Assembly: GCF_012927405.1 (NCBI RefSeq) | Contig: NZ_JABBGM010000002.1 | Span: 248,001-312,000, forward strand | Source: Novosphingobium olei | GTDB taxonomy: Bacteria; Pseudomonadota; Alphaproteobacteria; Sphingomonadales; Sphingomonadaceae | Direction: 5' to 3' | Length of the DNA: 64,000 nt | Part shown: positions 18,150-26,983 of the stretch, one piece after another | Layout: each line of letters opens with the position of its first letter | How positions within the stretch are numbered: position 1 is the first letter of the stretch | Notes under the pieces: model-generated | What the model saw: the letters and a program-made list of their open reading frames with translations, nothing else | What the model was told of the DNA's origin: nothing | Databases searched by the model: none | Made by a program: the position numbers and the translations under genes

Positions 18150-19073
18150 ATGAACCCCGACTCGGATCAGAGCCCCCAGCGCATCCTGCTGGTGACCGGC
18201 GTGCTGGGCGCGGGCAAGACCACCGCGCTGCGCACGTTCGAGGACATGGGCTGGGAAGCGATCGACAACTTCCCGATCCGCCTGCTCGACCGCCTGCTGG
18301 AAACCGAACCCGGCTCGGCGCGGCTGGAGGCGGGGGCGCCGCTGGCGATCGGCTTCGACACGCGTACCCGCGGGTTCGATCCGGCCAAGATCATCGAGCG
18401 CGTCGATGCGCTGGCCGCGCGCGCGGACCTTTCGATCAGCACCCTGTTCCTCGATTGCGGCGGGGCCGAGCTGGAGCGCCGCTTCAACGAAACGCGCCGC
18501 CGCCATCCCATGAGCGCGGACAAGCCGGCGCTGGCCGGAATCGCTGCGGAGCGCGAACTGCTCGATCCGCTGCGGCGCTGGGCCGACGTGGTGATTTCCA
18601 CCACCGACTTCACCACCAACGACCTGCAGCAGGCGATCCGCGCCGCGTTCGGCAGCGAGGCGCCGGGCCGTTCGACGCTGACGATATCGAGCTTCGGCTT
18701 TTCGCGCGGGACCCCGCCGCTGGCCGACCTGGTGTTCGACATGCGCTTCCTGGCCAATCCGCACTGGGTGGAGGACCTGCGCCCGCTGACCGGCAAGGAT
18801 GCGCCGGTGGGCGAATACATCCGCCAGGACCCGGCCTTTGCCGAGGCGTTCGAGCGGATTCGCGGGCTGCTGGAACTGCTGCTTCCGCGCTTCGAGGCGC
18901 AAGGCAAGGCCTATGTCCACGTGGCGTTCGGGTGTACCGGAGGGAAACACCGTTCGGTCTACATGGCAGAGCGCGTCGCTTCGGCCTTGCGCGAGGCAGG
19001 TTTTTCACCCACATTGCTGCACCGCAACCTGGCGTCGCGTACCGCGGACCTTGTCGAGAGGCCGCAAGTGTGA
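18150..19073 (+). CDS. rapZ: RNase adapter RapZ
   Basis: RapZ (307 residues) has an N-terminal P-loop domain (GVLGAGKTT, 17-25) and the conserved C-terminal domain with VHVAFGCTGGKHRSVYMAER. In enterobacteria it binds small RNAs and guides RNase E to control glmS; in alphaproteobacteria its position between hprK and manX is conserved and the role is less clear. FDTRTRGFDP, STLFLDCGGAELERRFNETR and DLVFDMRFLANPHW are further family blocks. Start ATG at 18150. Confidence 0.95.
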   Translation: MNPDSDQSPQRILLVTGVLGAGKTTALRTFEDMGWEAIDNFPIRLLDRLLETEPGSARLEAGAPLAIGFDTRTRGFDPAKIIERVDALAARADLSISTLFLDCGGAELERRFNETRRRHPMSADKPALAGIAAERELLDPLRRWADVVISTTDFTTNDLQQAIRAAFGSEAPGRSTLTISSFGFSRGTPPLADLVFDMRFLANPHWVEDLRPLTGKDAPVGEYIRQDPAFAEAFERIRGLLELLLPRFEAQGKAYVHVAFGCTGGKHRSVYMAERVASALREAGFSPTLLHRNLASRTADLVERPQV

Positions 19074-19233
19074 CCCACGGGCTGCCAATGAAAACGACCT
19101 TCGGGAAGAGAGCGGCTCTGGAAGACATGCCTGCGGATTGCCAGTGTTCAAGCATGCCGGAGTCCTATGCCAAGCCTGTGTTAAGACAGGATAGAGCAGG
19201 ATGCCGGGCTGCACTTCGGAGCCTTTCCCTTCC

Positions 19234-19638
19234 ATGATCGGTCTTATCCTCGTTACCCATGGCGCTCTTGCCGACGAATTCATCCACGCGATGGAGCACG
19301 TCGTCGGCCGCCAGTCCGACGTCGTCGGGGTCTGCATCGGACCCAATGACGACATGGAGAAGCGACGCAAGGAGATCGCCGACGCGATCCGCCGCGTCGA
19401 TTCGGGCAAGGGTGTCATCATCCTCACCGACCTGTTCGGCGGCACGCCTTCCAACCTTGCCATCTCGCTGCTGGAAGCGGGCCGGGTGGAAGTGATCGCC
19501 GGCATCAATCTGCCCATGCTGATCCGTCTCGCCAAGGCGCGGACCTGCATGGGCGTCAAGGACGCGACGGCCGCTGCGCGCGATGCGGGGCGAAACTACA
19601 TAACGATCGCGTCCGAATTCCTGGGACAGGATGCGTGA
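19234..19638 (+). CDS. manX: PTS mannose-type EIIA domain protein
   Basis: This 134-residue EIIA-Man domain begins MIGLILVTHG, with His9 as the likely phosphorylation site, and shows IILTDLFGGTPSNLAIS and VIAGINLPMLIRL. No EIIB/C/D sugar permease is nearby, so it is likely a regulatory phosphocarrier that takes phosphate from HPr. An in-frame ATG at 19201 would add 11 residues not seen in the family. The ptsH start follows 3 bases after its stop. Confidence 0.93.
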   Translation: MIGLILVTHGALADEFIHAMEHVVGRQSDVVGVCIGPNDDMEKRRKEIADAIRRVDSGKGVIILTDLFGGTPSNLAISLLEAGRVEVIAGINLPMLIRLAKARTCMGVKDATAAARDAGRNYITIASEFLGQDA

Positions 19639-19641
19639 ACG

Positions 19642-19938
19642 ATGGGGGATTCTGCATACGCCGCTCGTGAGACGGTCACGATCGTCAACCAGCGCGGACT
19701 GCATGCGCGCGCCAGCGCCAAGTTCGTCAACGCCGTGGCCAAGCTGCCCGAAGGCTTTGACGTGACCGTGGCCAAGGACGGGACCGAAGCCAACGGCGCG
19801 TCGATCCTGGGCCTGATGATGCTGGGCGCGGCCAAGGGGGACAGCGTGGACATCACCGTTACCGGTGCCGAAGGCGATGCCGACGCCGTGCTGATGAAGC
19901 TCGCGGGTCTGATCAAGGACGGCTTCGGCGAAGATTGA
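19642..19938 (+). CDS. ptsH: Phosphocarrier protein HPr
   Basis: HPr (98 residues) passes phosphate from enzyme I to EIIA proteins. His21 in RGLHARASAKFV is the phosphotransfer residue, and Ser54 in NGASILGLMMLGAAKG matches the HprK-regulated serine. The N-terminal 8 residues are an alphaproteobacterial extension. The gene completes the chvI-chvG-hprK-rapZ-manX-ptsH cluster; enzyme I (ptsP or ptsI) is not in this window. Confidence 0.95.
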   Translation: MGDSAYAARETVTIVNQRGLHARASAKFVNAVAKLPEGFDVTVAKDGTEANGASILGLMMLGAAKGDSVDITVTGAEGDADAVLMKLAGLIKDGFGED

Positions 19939-19978
19939 GCCGCTTGCCTAGCGCGGCGCGCTGACGCAAGGCGGGTCC

Positions 19979-20782
19979 ATGCCGCGCAAGGTCATCACCG
20001 GGTTTTCCAATCCCACCGTCAAGTTCGTGCGTTCGCTGCGCGAGAAGAAGCATCGCCGGCTGGCGGGCAAGTTCCTGGTCGAAGGGCTGCGGCTGCTGAC
20101 CGACGCGCGCGAGGGCGGACGGTTGCCGGAAATGCTGCTGATGGCGCAGGGGCGCGACGAGCATCCGCTGCTGGCGGAACTGGAGCGCGCGGTGGAGGCG
20201 GCGGGCGGCGAGGTGATCGAGTTGCCCATCGACCTGCTCGCCAAGGTGACCGGTAAGGACAACCCGCAGGCCGTGGCCGGGGTCTTCGCGGAATGGGACA
20301 CGCGCCTTGCCCGCATCGACCGCACGGCCGCGCCGATCTGGCTGGTGGCGCAGGCGATGCGCGATCCGGGCAACCTCGGCACGATGCTGCGTACGGCAGA
20401 CGCCGTGGGGGCGGGCGGGCTGATCCTGCTGGACGATTGCGTCGATCCCTTCTCGGTGGAAGCGGTGCGTGCGAGCATGGGCGGGATCTTCACCGTGGCG
20501 CTGGCGCAGGCGCGCTGGGAGGAATTCGAAGGCTGGCTGCGGCAGGCTGAAGGGCAACTGGTTGCGGCATCGCTGCGCGAGGCGCAGCCTTATCGCGGCG
20601 CGCCTTATGCCGCGCCGTGCTTCGTCATGGTCGGCAACGAATCGCAAGGCTTGCCCGAGGCGTACGAAATGGCCTGCGACCTGCGCGTGACGATGCCGAT
20701 GAAGGGCCGCGCCGACAGCCTGAACGCGGCTGTTGCCGCCGCCGTGCTGGCCTATGAGGTGCTTGCCGCAGTCGAGCGTTAA
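19979..20782 (+). CDS. TrmH/SpoU family RNA 2'-O-methyltransferase
   Basis: This 267-residue SPOUT methyltransferase has an N-terminal substrate-binding domain (REKKHRRLAGKFLVEGLRLL) and the trefoil-knot catalytic domain with its three motifs: AMRDPGNLGTMLRTADAVGA (motif 1), VMVGNESQGL (motif 2) and MPMKGRADSLNAAVAAAVLAYE (motif 3). It probably methylates ribose in rRNA or tRNA using S-adenosylmethionine, but the target (RlmB-like or other) cannot be assigned. It follows ptsH by 40 bases. Confidence 0.92.
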   Translation: MPRKVITGFSNPTVKFVRSLREKKHRRLAGKFLVEGLRLLTDAREGGRLPEMLLMAQGRDEHPLLAELERAVEAAGGEVIELPIDLLAKVTGKDNPQAVAGVFAEWDTRLARIDRTAAPIWLVAQAMRDPGNLGTMLRTADAVGAGGLILLDDCVDPFSVEAVRASMGGIFTVALAQARWEEFEGWLRQAEGQLVAASLREAQPYRGAPYAAPCFVMVGNESQGLPEAYEMACDLRVTMPMKGRADSLNAAVAAAVLAYEVLAAVER

Positions 20783-20818
20783 GGGCGCGGTCAGGCGCTT
20801 GGTGCTATGTGGCTGATC

Positions 20819-21226
20819 ATGCGACGTTTTGCTGTCATTTCGGGCGCTGTTGCCGCCACACTCGCGCTTGCCGGATGCGCCACGCCCGGCGGTGGCACGA
20901 CGGCGCTGGCCGGCACGCAATGGCAGATCGTCCGCGTCGACGGCGCGGCGAGTGCCGCGCCTGACAAGGCACGCATCGCCTTCGATGCCGAGCGCATTTC
21001 GGCCAACGTCGGCTGCAACGGCATGGGCGGGGCCTATCGCCTCGAAGCGGGCCGCGTGATCGCCGGCCCGCTGATCGCCACGCAGATGTTCTGCGACGGG
21101 CCCGTGTGGCAGCAGGAACAGGCGGTCAGCGCGCTGCTGGCCGGCGCGCCCGCGTTCGAACGCAACGGCAGCGAATTGCGGCTGAAGTCCGCCGGCCACG
21201 CGATCGAGGCGCGGCGCCTGCCCTGA
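20819..21226 (+). CDS. META-domain (HslJ-like) lipoprotein
   Basis: This 135-residue lipoprotein has the signal MRRFAVISGAVAATLALAGC (lipobox LAGC, Cys20), then one META domain: LAGTQWQIVRVDG, ISANVGCNGMGGAYRLEAG and ATQMFCDGPVWQQEQAVSALL. META domains occur in HslJ and in secreted proteins linked to motility or drug resistance; the function is not known. I chose ATG at 20819 over 20807 because it gives the tidier signal peptide. A tandem repeat array begins right after the gene. Confidence 0.87.
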   Translation: MRRFAVISGAVAATLALAGCATPGGGTTALAGTQWQIVRVDGAASAAPDKARIAFDAERISANVGCNGMGGAYRLEAGRVIAGPLIATQMFCDGPVWQQEQAVSALLAGAPAFERNGSELRLKSAGHAIEARRLP

Positions 21227-21240
21227 TTGGGGCGTTTCGC

Positions 21241-21560
21241 TGGCTCGAAGAGAAAGGACAGTGCTTCGACAAGCTCAGCACGGGCGGGCTTGTGGGTGCT
21301 TGGGCGCGTTCTGCGCGGGCGGGCTTGAGGTGCGGTTGGCTTGAGGGAGTGTCTCGCTACCTTGAAGAAAAGGGCAGTGCTTCGACAGGCTCAGCACGGG
21401 CGGGTTTGTGGGTGCTTGGGCGCGTTCTGCACGGGCGGGCTTGAGGTGCGGTTGGCTTGAGGGAGTGTCTCGCTACCTTGAAGAAAAGGGCAGTGCTTCG
21501 ACAGGCTCAGCACGGGCGGGTTGTTGGTGCTTGGGCGCGTTCTGCGCGGGCGGGTTTGAG
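21241..21560. repeat. 116-bp tandem repeat array, about 2.7 copies
   Basis: The core GTGCTTCGACA starts at 21261, 21377 and 21493, an exact 116-base period. Units differ by only a few bases; each carries CGGGCGGG twice and ends with CTACCTTGAAGAAAAGGG. No coding frame explains it. The same core, partly inverted, occurs at 21648 and throughout 40831-41165. Confidence 0.9.
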
Positions 21561-21647
21561 ATGGGCTTGGCGGGGGCGAGGTTTGGCGATTCCGGTATAC
21601 GCCCAGAGGCCGTCTGCCCGCGACGCCGATTTTTGCCCCCACGCCGT

Positions 21648-21671
21648 CTGTCCTGAGCTTGTCGAAGGGCC
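21648..21671. repeat. Inverted copy of the TTCGACAAGCTCAG core
   Basis: TCCTGAGCTTGTCGAAGGGC (within 21648-21671) is the reverse complement of the core found in the 116-bp and 130-bp arrays. It closes the repeat-rich region between the META gene and the convergent lipoprotein gene; 21561-21647 shows nothing else recognisable. Confidence 0.75.
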
Positions 21672-21726
21672 GTTCTTTCCTGCCGACAATGCGCCACCGA
21701 CGCGGACAGGGTTCGGTACGTCGGTT

Positions 21727-22551
21727 TCAATCCCCCGCGACGAAGGCGGAGACTTGCCAGGTGCCGTCGTTGCGTTCGACAATCATGCGGCGGGCGAGCA
21801 CGCTGCGCAGGTTCTTCGTTTCGACCTGGCCCTTGAGGCCGTCTTCGGTTTCGACGCCGGTAAAGCGCCGTGCCGGGTCGAAACCGGGTTGCAGGGTGAC
21901 GACTTCCCAATCGAGCGACGCCACGCGCGCGGCATCGGCTTTCGGCTTGGCGAGCAGCGGGATGGCGCTGCCGGTTGCCAGCATGGTTTCGCCCGGATCG
22001 ATCGTTTCGGGCACGTTCCAGAAGAACCACGGCATCACCGCAAGTCCATCGCGCGTGTCGCAGCCCATGCGCAGGATCGTGGCGAGATCGGTCCACAGGG
22101 CCGTGCCGGCCTGCGGTGTGGCGAGCCGCTTGGCGAGTTCGTCGCGGCCGTGGCCGCCGCCGTAATCGAGCGTGACGTCGGGTGCGGCGAGCGCGACCAG
22201 CGCCTTGGCATCACGGCGGGAAACGGCATCGGTAAGCTTGCCGTGGAACGCGGCCCAGCCGGGCAGGCGCGCGCATTCGTCGAGCGGGCGCAGGCTGGCG
22301 ACCTTGCGCTCGGCGGCGGCATCGCTGGCATCATCCTCGGGCTCGGCGGCGCTGGACGGCTCTGCGCTGGCGGCGGCAGCCGGCGAGGATGGGGATGCCA
22401 GTGGGGCCTCGCTGGCAGGGGGCAGCGGCGCGGGTTCGGAAGCTTCTGTGGTGGGCGACGGCTCGGGCGCGTTGCAGCCGGCGAGCGTCAGCACGGCGGC
22501 GGCGAGCGATGCGCCAGCCAGGACCCTGCCAAGACCGCCATGCCCAATCAA
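21727..22551 (-). CDS. Lipoprotein with C-terminal SH3-like region
   Basis: This 274-residue protein has a signal and lipobox (LAAAVLTLAGC, Cys26) and a low-complexity Ala/Pro/Ser/Glu linker (about 27-82). The C-terminal domain contains LPGWAAFHGKLTDAVSRRD, APDVTLDYGGGHGRDEL and a tail LDWEVVTLQPGFDP...VSAFVAGD that looks like a bacterial SH3 domain. It probably sits in the cell envelope; I cannot assign a role. The only reasonable start is TTG at 22551, 17 bases after rmuC, with AAGGGACGG upstream. It is likely co-transcribed with rmuC. Confidence 0.75.
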   Translation of the reverse strand: MIGHGGLGRVLAGASLAAAVLTLAGCNAPEPSPTTEASEPAPLPPASEAPLASPSSPAAAASAEPSSAAEPEDDASDAAAERKVASLRPLDECARLPGWAAFHGKLTDAVSRRDAKALVALAAPDVTLDYGGGHGRDELAKRLATPQAGTALWTDLATILRMGCDTRDGLAVMPWFFWNVPETIDPGETMLATGSAIPLLAKPKADAARVASLDWEVVTLQPGFDPARRFTGVETEDGLKGQVETKNLRSVLARRMIVERNDGTWQVSAFVAGD

Positions 22552-22568
22552 CGCTTGTTGCCGTCCCT

Positions 22569-24086
22569 TCAGGTGTTCACGTCCTCAATCGCAGGCAAGG
22601 CCGCCGGTTCCGCCACGCTATCACCGTAACGCGGGCTTGTCTCCACCAGCGGCACGTCCTCGATCTCGCGCTTGCCGATCTCGATGTGCTTGTCTCGCAG
22701 GCGTTTGCCAGCCGACAGCACGTTGCGTTCGAAGCTGCCGACAAACTTGTTGTAGTTGCCGACCGCGCTTTCCAGCCCCGAGCCCACGCGCTTCAAATGT
22801 TCGGCCGCGACGGCAAGGCGATCGTAGAGTTCGCCGCCCATGCGCCCGATCTCGCGCGCTTCGCGCGCCAGGCCGTCCTGGCGCCAGACCTGCGCCACGG
22901 TGCGGGCGATGGCGACGAGGTTGGTGGGGCTGGCGAGCAGGACGCGGCGTTCGAAGGCGAAGTCCCACAGCGTGGGATCGCGTTCGAGCGCGGCGGCGAT
23001 GAAGTGTTCGCCGGGCACGAACATCAGCACGTAGTCGGGCGCTTCCTCGAACTGGCTCTGGTACGACTTGGCGCCCAGCGTCTGGATGTGGTTGCGCATC
23101 GACTGGACGTGCGCGCCGAGCGCGGCCTTGCGCGCCTCGTCGCTTTCGGCCTCGAACGCGTCCTGATAGGCGTTGAGCGACACCTTGGCGTCGATCACCA
23201 GCAGCTTGTTGCCGGGAATGCGGACGATGGCGTCGGGGCGCAGGCGGCCTTCCTCGGTATCGACCGAATGTTCGGTGACGAAATCGGTGTGTTCGGACAG
23301 GCCGCACTGTTCGAGCACGTTGCGCAGCTGCAGTTCGCCCCAGCGGCCGCGCGTCTTGGGGCCATTGCGCAAGCTGTTGCCGAGCTGCGCGGCGGCCATG
23401 CGCACGGCTTCCTGCCCATCGCGCATCGACTGGATCAGGCCGGTCAGCTGCCCGAAGGCGTCGACACGCTGCTTTTCGAGGCCGGTGACCTGCTCCTCGT
23501 AGCTCTTGAGCCGCTGGTCTACGGGCGCGAGCAGGGCTTTGAGCCGTTCGGCGCTGGTCTTCTCGCTTTCCTCGAACCGGGCGTGGGCGCGGTTGAGGAA
23601 GGCTTCCTGCGCCTTTTCCAGCACCTTGTTGCCGGCGTTCTCGAATTCCTTGCGCAGCGCTTCCTGCGCTTCGACCAGCAGGCGCTTCTGTTCGGCGAAG
23701 TTTTCGGCATCGGCCTTGAGCGCGGCGAGTTCGGCGCGCAGCGCTTCACGGCTGGCGCGCGTTTCGGCGAGCTCGGCGCGCACCGTTTCAGCGTCGGCGG
23801 CGCGCTGATCGGCCGAGGCGAGGCGGGTGGAGAGCGAATCGCGTTCGGCGCGGATCGCGGCAAGTTCGCCGCTCACCTGATCGAGCAGGCGCAGGCGTTC
23901 GCTCTGCGTGGCAAGATCGACGGCCATCGCCTTGACCCGGTCCTCGTGCGCGCGGGCCTCGCCATCGCGCGCGGCATGGCGCGCCTTCCATTCGGCGACG
24001 GGACGGCCGCCGAGGAACCAGCCGACGGCAAGGCCGGCGAGCGTGGCGACGAGGACGAGCAGGGCAAGGGCGAGAGGCGAGTCCAA
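22569..24086 (-). CDS. rmuC: DNA recombination protein RmuC
   Basis: RmuC (about 505 residues) has an N-terminal membrane segment (LALALLVLVATLAGLAVGWFL), a long coiled coil (about 40-215) and the RmuC nuclease-like core: TRGRWGELQLRNVLEQCGLS, GRLRPDAIVRIPGNKLLVID, AKVSLNAY and VLMFVPGEHFIAAALE. It limits inversions and DNA rearrangements in E. coli. The start is uncertain; TTG at 24086 has GGAG 10 bases upstream and gives the usual N-terminal helix, whereas GTG at 24140 adds a basic tail. Confidence 0.92.
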   Translation of the reverse strand: MDSPLALALLVLVATLAGLAVGWFLGGRPVAEWKARHAARDGEARAHEDRVKAMAVDLATQSERLRLLDQVSGELAAIRAERDSLSTRLASADQRAADAETVRAELAETRASREALRAELAALKADAENFAEQKRLLVEAQEALRKEFENAGNKVLEKAQEAFLNRAHARFEESEKTSAERLKALLAPVDQRLKSYEEQVTGLEKQRVDAFGQLTGLIQSMRDGQEAVRMAAAQLGNSLRNGPKTRGRWGELQLRNVLEQCGLSEHTDFVTEHSVDTEEGRLRPDAIVRIPGNKLLVIDAKVSLNAYQDAFEAESDEARKAALGAHVQSMRNHIQTLGAKSYQSQFEEAPDYVLMFVPGEHFIAAALERDPTLWDFAFERRVLLASPTNLVAIARTVAQVWRQDGLAREAREIGRMGGELYDRLAVAAEHLKRVGSGLESAVGNYNKFVGSFERNVLSAGKRLRDKHIEIGKREIEDVPLVETSPRYGDSVAEPAALPAIEDVNT

Positions 24087-24241
24087 CGACGGGCTCCGAC
24101 TGAAAGGGGAACGAAGCGGGAACCTAGACCGTCCCTGCACCGTCTGGCAAGCGGTTCGGGCATTGTGTCATTCGACATGGAACAGCGCGGCCCGTTCGCG
24201 CGCTCTTTGGCCATAGGCGATCAGCAACAAGGGCCGAAACT

Positions 24242-24646
24242 ATGTCGATCGAAGCGATGATCCGCGAACACCCGCAGGTGTCCGCGAGCACCTACAACGA
24301 AGCGCTGGGCAAGGCGGTGCGCCATGCCATGTACTGTTCGGCGATCTGCACCTCGTGCGCCGATGCGTGCCTTGCCGAAGCGATGGACATGGACCAGTGC
24401 GTGCGCACCTGCCTCGATTGCGCGGACATCTGCGCGGCGACCGCGCGCGTGGCGACGCGGCGCACCGGATCGAACCGCGAAGTGCTGGTTTCGCAGCTGC
24501 TTACCTGCATCCGTTCATGCGAAGTCTGCGAAGCGGAGTGTGCCAAGCACGACCACGATCATTGCCGCCGCTGCGCACAGATGTGCCGCGAATGCGCCGA
24601 CGACTGCCGGGCGGCGATGGAATCGATCCAGGCGGAAATGGCCTGA
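24242..24646 (+). CDS. Cysteine-rich four-helix copper-binding protein (Csp/DUF326 type)
   Basis: This 134-residue protein has 17 cysteines spaced along four predicted helices: MYCSAICTSCADACLAEAM, CVRTCLDCADICAATA, LLTCIRSCEVCEAEC and CRRCAQMCRECADDC. The pattern fits copper storage proteins (Csp), which line a helical bundle with thiolates that bind many Cu(I) ions, and the related DUF326 family. HDHDH near residue 106 could add metal binding. There is no signal peptide, so a cytosolic Csp3-like role is likely. It stands alone between rmuC and def. Confidence 0.88.
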   Translation: MSIEAMIREHPQVSASTYNEALGKAVRHAMYCSAICTSCADACLAEAMDMDQCVRTCLDCADICAATARVATRRTGSNREVLVSQLLTCIRSCEVCEAECAKHDHDHCRRCAQMCRECADDCRAAMESIQAEMA

Positions 24647-24692
24647 CGCGCGGCGATGCAGGGTCGTCCCCTCGCCGCGCGGCGGGCGCGGT

Positions 24693-25262
24693 TCAGGCGA
24701 CCTTGCGCAGCTTTTCGAGCTTCTTGAGCGCCATGTTGCGCTTGAGCCGGCTGAGATGGTCGATGAACAGGATGCCTTCGAGGTGGTCCATCTCGTGCTG
24801 CAGGCAGGTGGCCATCAGCCCTTCGAGCTGTTCCTCGTGCACCTTGCCGTCAAGGTCCTGCCAGCGGGCGCGGATGCGCGCGGGGCGTTCGACTTCGGCG
24901 TAGATCTCGGGCACCGAAAGGCAGCCTTCCTGGTACAGGCTGTGCTCTTCCGACGGATCGAGGATCTCGGGATTGATGAACACCCGCGGCTCGCGCTTGG
25001 TCGGCTGGTGGGTGTGGTGGTGGCCGCCGTGGCTGTGGCACACTTCGGGTTCGGCGTCGGGATCTTCGGGCTGAAGATCGATCACCAGCACGCGGAGCGG
25101 AATGCCGACCTGGATCGCGGCGAGGCCGATGCCCGGCGCATCGTACATCGTATCGAACATGTCGGCGACGAGCGTGCGCAGCTGGTCGTCGAAATTGTCG
25201 ACGGGGACCGACACCTGCTTGAGGCGGGGATCGGGGACTTCGATGATCGGAAGAATGGCCAT
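24693..25262 (-). CDS. def: Peptide deformylase
   Basis: Def (189 residues) removes the N-formyl group from nascent proteins. All three motifs are present: [10 protein letters not shown] (44-53), EGCLSVP (112-118) and QHEMDH (155-160) with the metal ligands Cys114, His156 and His160 and catalytic Glu157. An unusual His-rich insertion ([11 protein letters not shown], 75-85) lies on the loop between motifs 1 and 2. It forms part of a translation group with fmt, which lies divergently about 0.7 kb away, recR between. Confidence 0.96.
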   Translation of the reverse strand: MAILPIIEVPDPRLKQVSVPVDNFDDQLRTLVADMFDTMYDAPGIGLAAIQVGIPLRVLVIDLQPEDPDAEPEVCHSHGGHHHTHQPTKREPRVFINPEILDPSEEHSLYQEGCLSVPEIYAEVERPARIRARWQDLDGKVHEEQLEGLMATCLQHEMDHLEGILFIDHLSRLKRNMALKKLEKLRKVA

Positions 25263-25338
25263 GGGGCGCAGATAAGGCGAGCGGCGCGGAGTCGCAAGGC
25301 GGGGCTTTCGATCAGTGTGATCGAAAGCGGGCGGAGCG

Positions 25339-25935
25339 TCAGCCGATCGGACGCCGCGCCCGCAGGGCCTGGGCGAGGGTGCCTTCGTCGAGATAGTCGA
25401 GCTCTCCGCCGACGGGCAGGCCGTGGGCGAGTTGGGTGAGGCGGACGGGGTAGGCTTCGAGCCGCTCGGCGATGTAGTGCGCGGTGGTCTGGCCTTCCAA
25501 TGTGGCGTTCATCGCGAGCACGACTTCGTCGATGCCGCCTGCCGCGACGCGGGTGAGCAGGCTGGCGATGGCGAGGTCTTCGGGCCGCACGCCTTCGAGC
25601 GCGGACAGGCGGCCGCCCAGCACGTGATAGCGGCCGGTGAACAGGCGCGCGCGGTCGAGTGCCCAGAGGTCGGCAACTTCCTCCACTACGCAGATCGAGC
25701 GCGGATCGCGGCGCGGATCGGAACAGATGCCGCAGGGGTTGCTGGTATCGACATTGCCGCACACGTCGCATTCGACGAGTGCATCGCGCACGACCTGCAG
25801 CGCGCCGACCAGCTGGTCGAGCGCGGTTTCGCGGCGCTTGATCAGCCACAGGACGGCGCGGCGCGCGCTGCGGGGGCCAAGGCCGGGAAGGCGGGCCAGG
25901 GCGCCGGCCAGCGCCTCGATCTCTTGCGATGCCAT
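25339..25935 (-). CDS. recR: Recombination mediator RecR
   Basis: RecR (198 residues) works with RecO (and RecF, also in this window) to load RecA at single-strand gaps. It has the N-terminal helix-hairpin-helix ([19 protein letters not shown]), a zinc finger [16 protein letters not shown], the Toprim domain ([30 protein letters not shown]) and the Walker-B-like end [13 protein letters not shown]. Start ATG at 25935; fmt diverges 52 bases away. Confidence 0.96.
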   Translation of the reverse strand: MASQEIEALAGALARLPGLGPRSARRAVLWLIKRRETALDQLVGALQVVRDALVECDVCGNVDTSNPCGICSDPRRDPRSICVVEEVADLWALDRARLFTGRYHVLGGRLSALEGVRPEDLAIASLLTRVAAGGIDEVVLAMNATLEGQTTAHYIAERLEAYPVRLTQLAHGLPVGGELDYLDEGTLAQALRARRPIG

Positions 25936-25987
25936 GCCCGCACAGATAGGGCCGGGCGCAGCAAACGAAAGGCTTTATTGGAGCGCC

Positions 25988-26893
25988 ATGCGCATCATCT
26001 TCATGGGAACCCCCGACTTTGCGGTGCCGACGCTCGAGGCGCTGGTTGCGGCCGGGCACGAGGTGGTCGCGGCCTATAGCCAGCCGCCGCGCCCGGCGGG
26101 GCGGGGCAAGAAGCTGCAGCCATCGCCGGTGCAGCTTGCGGCCGAGGCCCACGGGATCGAGGTGCGCGTGCCCGTTTCGCTGAAGGGGGCCGAGGAACAG
26201 GCGGCGTTCGCGGCGCTGGACGCGGACGTGGCGGTGGTTGCGGCCTATGGCCTAATCCTGCCGCAGGCGGTGCTCGATGCGCCGCGCCTTGGCTGCCTGA
26301 ACGTCCATGGCTCGCTGCTGCCGCGCTGGCGCGGGGCGGCGCCGGTGCAGCGCGCGATCCTGGCGGGCGACGCCACCACCGGCGTGACGATCATGCAGAT
26401 GGAGCGCGGGCTGGATACCGGGCCGATGCTGGCGACGGTGGAGACGTTGGTGGCGGGCAAGACGGCGGGCGAACTGACGACGGAGCTGGCCGAGAAAGGC
26501 GCGGCGCTGATGGTCGAGGTGCTGGCCGACATCGCCGCGCATCCGCCGGTGGTGCAGCCCGAGGAGGGCGTGACCTATGCCCACAAGATCGACAAGGCCG
26601 AGAGCCGGCTCGACTTCACGAAAACTGCGATTGAGGTCGAACGGCAGGTGCGCGCCTTTGTGCCGGCGCCCGGGGCGTTCTTCGAGCTGGAGGGCGAGCG
26701 CTATCGCGTGCTGGCGGCCGAGGTGGTTGAAGGTGAAGGCGCGCCGGGCACGGTAATCGACGCGGCGCTGACCATCGCCTGCGGTGGCGGGGCGCTGCGC
26801 CCGACGATCGTCCAGCGCGCGGGCCGGCCGGCGATGGACACGGCGGCGCTGCTGCGCGGGCGGGCGATTGCGGCGGGGACGGTCCTTGGCTGA
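25988..26893 (+). CDS. fmt: Methionyl-tRNA formyltransferase
   Basis: Fmt (301 residues) formylates Met-tRNA(fMet) using 10-formyltetrahydrofolate. The N-terminal Rossmann domain begins [19 protein letters not shown] and contains [20 protein letters not shown] with the catalytic Asn and His region and [17 protein letters not shown]; the C-terminal OB-fold domain runs from about residue 205. Start ATG at 25988. A REP hairpin separates it from truA on the same strand. Confidence 0.96.
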   Translation: MRIIFMGTPDFAVPTLEALVAAGHEVVAAYSQPPRPAGRGKKLQPSPVQLAAEAHGIEVRVPVSLKGAEEQAAFAALDADVAVVAAYGLILPQAVLDAPRLGCLNVHGSLLPRWRGAAPVQRAILAGDATTGVTIMQMERGLDTGPMLATVETLVAGKTAGELTTELAEKGAALMVEVLADIAAHPPVVQPEEGVTYAHKIDKAESRLDFTKTAIEVERQVRAFVPAPGAFFELEGERYRVLAAEVVEGEGAPGTVIDAALTIACGGGALRPTIVQRAGRPAMDTAALLRGRAIAAGTVLG

Positions 26894-26940
26894 TTCCATG
26901 ACGTCTCAGCCTGTCGCGCCGTCGCAGAAGAAAAGCCCAG

Positions 26941-26964
26941 CCCCGGGTCAAGCCCGGGGTGACG
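26941..26964. repeat. REP-like hairpin between fmt and truA
   Basis: CCCCGGGTCAAGCCCGGGGT forms a 7-bp stem followed by GACG. It is a half-copy of the element at 42487-42571. It ends 19 bases before the truA GTG and could slow read-through from fmt. Confidence 0.7.
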
Positions 26965-26983
26965 ATGTTGAAAGTGTGGTTCT

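Noticed and set aside
19077..19200. Possible short gene between rapZ and manX (ATG near 19088)
   Set aside because: No ribosome site and atypical codon use; the frame merely runs through the gap into manX in another phase.
21241..21560. Regular direct repeats as a possible CRISPR array
   Set aside because: The period is 116 bases with nearly identical units and no variable spacers; no cas genes are present. It is a plain tandem duplication of a palindromic element.
24108..24144. EcfG-like promoter before the copper-type protein as a firm feature
   Set aside because: GGAACC-N16-CGTC lacks the usual CGTT and lies about 100 bases from the start, so it is only mentioned as a weak possibility.
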